Shown here: in pieces, positions 62,729 to 64,000 of the stretch | Layout of the letters: every line of letters starts with the position of its first letter | Numbering within the stretch: position 1 is the first letter of the stretch | Assembly: GCA_017562135.1 (NCBI GenBank) | Contig: QEYB01000654.1 | Location: 248,001-312,000, forward strand | Length of the DNA: 64,000 nt | Reading direction: 5' to 3' | DNA from: Dipylidium caninum | Taxonomy: Eukaryota > Platyhelminthes > Cestoda > Cyclophyllidea > Dipylidiidae | Notes under the pieces: model-generated | Databases searched by the model: none | What the model saw: only the letters and a program-made list of their open reading frames with translations | What the model was told of the DNA's origin: nothing | Program-made: the position numbers and the translations under genes

Positions 62729-64000
62729 ATGCCGCACGGAGGTGGTCCGCTTCTGCTGCCGCTGAAATCGACGTGGACGATGCTGGCGGCGGCGGTGGTG
62801 TTGGTCATGCTGCCGCAGCACGCGTGGAGGGGACTGGTTGGCGGCCTGGACAACGGCTTGGCGCTGACTCCACCCATGGGCTGGTTGACGTGGCAGCGAT
62901 TCAGGTGTCAGACTGACTGCGTCGCCTATCCAAACGACTGCATTAGCGAGGCGTTGGTGGCGCGACAGGCGCGGATGCTGGTGAGTGAGGGCTGGTTGGC
63001 CAGCGGCTACGAGTACATCATCGTCGACGACTGCTGGTCGGCGAAGGAGCGCGACCCCACCACGAAGCGCCTGCAACCGGACGCCCAGCGCTTTCCTCAC
63101 GTGAGTCCTCCCGTCTGCCCCACGTCCTCTCCTCCCGTCGCCGCCCCTCGCATCTCAGCCCATCCTCTCCTCTTTTCGCCTCTCTCACGCCTTGTCGTTT
63201 CCACCTGTCCTTCCGTTCGTCTGTTAAGTCACCGCCACCTCCACGACGAGCGAGGCTCGTCATAAGCGTCGCCTCACCGGACGTCCTCGTTGACGGCTGG
63301 TTTTTGGCGGGCGGAGAGCGTCGGGCGAAGGTCATTTGTGACCGTAGCGAGCGAAACTGACACGTAGTTTGTCACTTTCCACCGTCCATCTCCCCTTTTC
63401 CTCCCCTCCTGCCACCACAGGGCATGAAGTGGCTGGCGGACTCGGTGCACTCATTGGGTCTCAAGTTTGGCATTTACCTCGACTTCGGGACGAAAACGTG
63501 TGCCGGTTTCCCCGGCAGTTTGGACTACCTTCAAGTGGACGCAGCCACACTGGCCGATTGGGGCGTCGACTACATCAAAATGGACGGCTGCAACAGCGAT
63601 TTACGTGTACGCTTTCCCCTCCTCATTGCAACATGCCTCATGCTAGCCAGACCTTCGTGGCGTAATTTCTCTCTCTCTCTTTCTCTCTCTCTCCTCCTCG
63701 ACCCTTTGGTAAACGAGGCAGATTCAACCGGAGGGCTTTGCAATGTTCGCTGACCACCTGAACGCCACCAAACGCCCAATTGTCTTCTCCTGCGGCTATC
63801 CAGCCTATCAACCCTGGACAGGCGGTGGGAAATTAAATTGGACTCAACTGGCGGGGAATTGTAACCTCTGGCGGATGTTTGGGGATGTTCAAGTGAATGT
63901 CACTTTGCCTCGCTTTCCACTATCTCATGCCTCTAGTCCACGAATTTAATGTAATAGCTGAATACTTCTTTTGTCCCTTTTTTGTTGTTGTTGTAGGATT
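62729..64000 (+). CDS. NAGA: GH27 alpha-galactosidase / alpha-N-acetylgalactosaminidase, 3' partial
   Basis: Lysosomal glycoside hydrolase family 27 enzyme removing terminal alpha-galactose or alpha-N-acetylgalactosamine. Exons 62729-63100, 63421-63606, 63722-63892 and 63997 onward; the window ends 4 bases into exon 4 (GATT, matching the DIQDS... continuation). A hydrophobic leader ([16 protein letters not shown]) follows the ATG at 62729. Motifs: [70 protein letters not shown] and [12 protein letters not shown], whose Asp (about residue 179) is the expected nucleophile. The acid/base Asp lies beyond the window. Substrate-loop residues that separate NAGA from GLA are only partly visible; the AGFPGS and SCGYPAY stretches lean to the NAGA/GLA group in general. 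Confidence 0.9.

Overview
This window is nuclear DNA from a small-genome metazoan, most likely a parasitic flatworm (Platyhelminthes, tapeworm-like). The evidence is a set of conserved animal genes (DLK/LZK kinase, AP-3 beta, DENND4/Crag, AAR2, a GSK3-type kinase, phosphatidylserine synthase, a GH27 glycosidase) split by mostly short GT-AG introns. Several introns are only 36, 37 or 49 nt long, a size class I associate with tapeworms. There are no bacterial operons, CRISPR arrays or phage genes. Exon models were built by hand from splice consensus, reading phase and remembered family sequences; no database search was possible.

Layout, left to right. 417-8885 (+): MAP3K12/13-type kinase, 5' end outside the window. 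Its largest intron holds, on the opposite strand, a fragment of a DMXL/Rabconnectin-3 alpha gene (about 4.9-6.24 kb) next to a decayed tandem repeat. 11135-11925 (+): small LysM-domain protein. 12184-19344 (+): AP-3 beta subunit. 21400-23056 (+): TMEM177-like protein. 24062-25930 (-): four-span claudin/PMP22-like protein. 26722-40560 (-): complete 24-exon DENND4/Crag Rab-GEF. 41588-43079 (-): AAR2. 44740-46864 (+): unidentified GC-rich gene whose first part lies in a ~1.45 kb repeat. 52525-55202 (-): divergent GSK3-like kinase. 56180-57640: inverted copy of that repeat. 58566-61301 (+): complete phosphatidylserine synthase. 62729-64000 (+): GH27 alpha-galactosidase/alpha-N-acetylgalactosaminidase, running off the right edge.

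Shared themes are inference only. AP-3 beta, DENND4/Crag and the DMXL fragment belong to endosome, Golgi and V-ATPase trafficking families, and the GH27 enzyme is lysosomal in animals; DLK and GSK3 are signalling kinases. I see no evidence that this clustering is functional.

The most unusual structures are the antisense DMXL exons inside the kinase gene with tandem decayed copies beside them, and the 1.45 kb inverted repeat bracketing a 10 kb segment with the GSK3-like gene. Two highly conserved exons (DLK kinase, AP-3 beta) each carry a one-base frameshift that looks more like an assembly error than biology. By contrast the 1,879-codon DENND4 model has no break.
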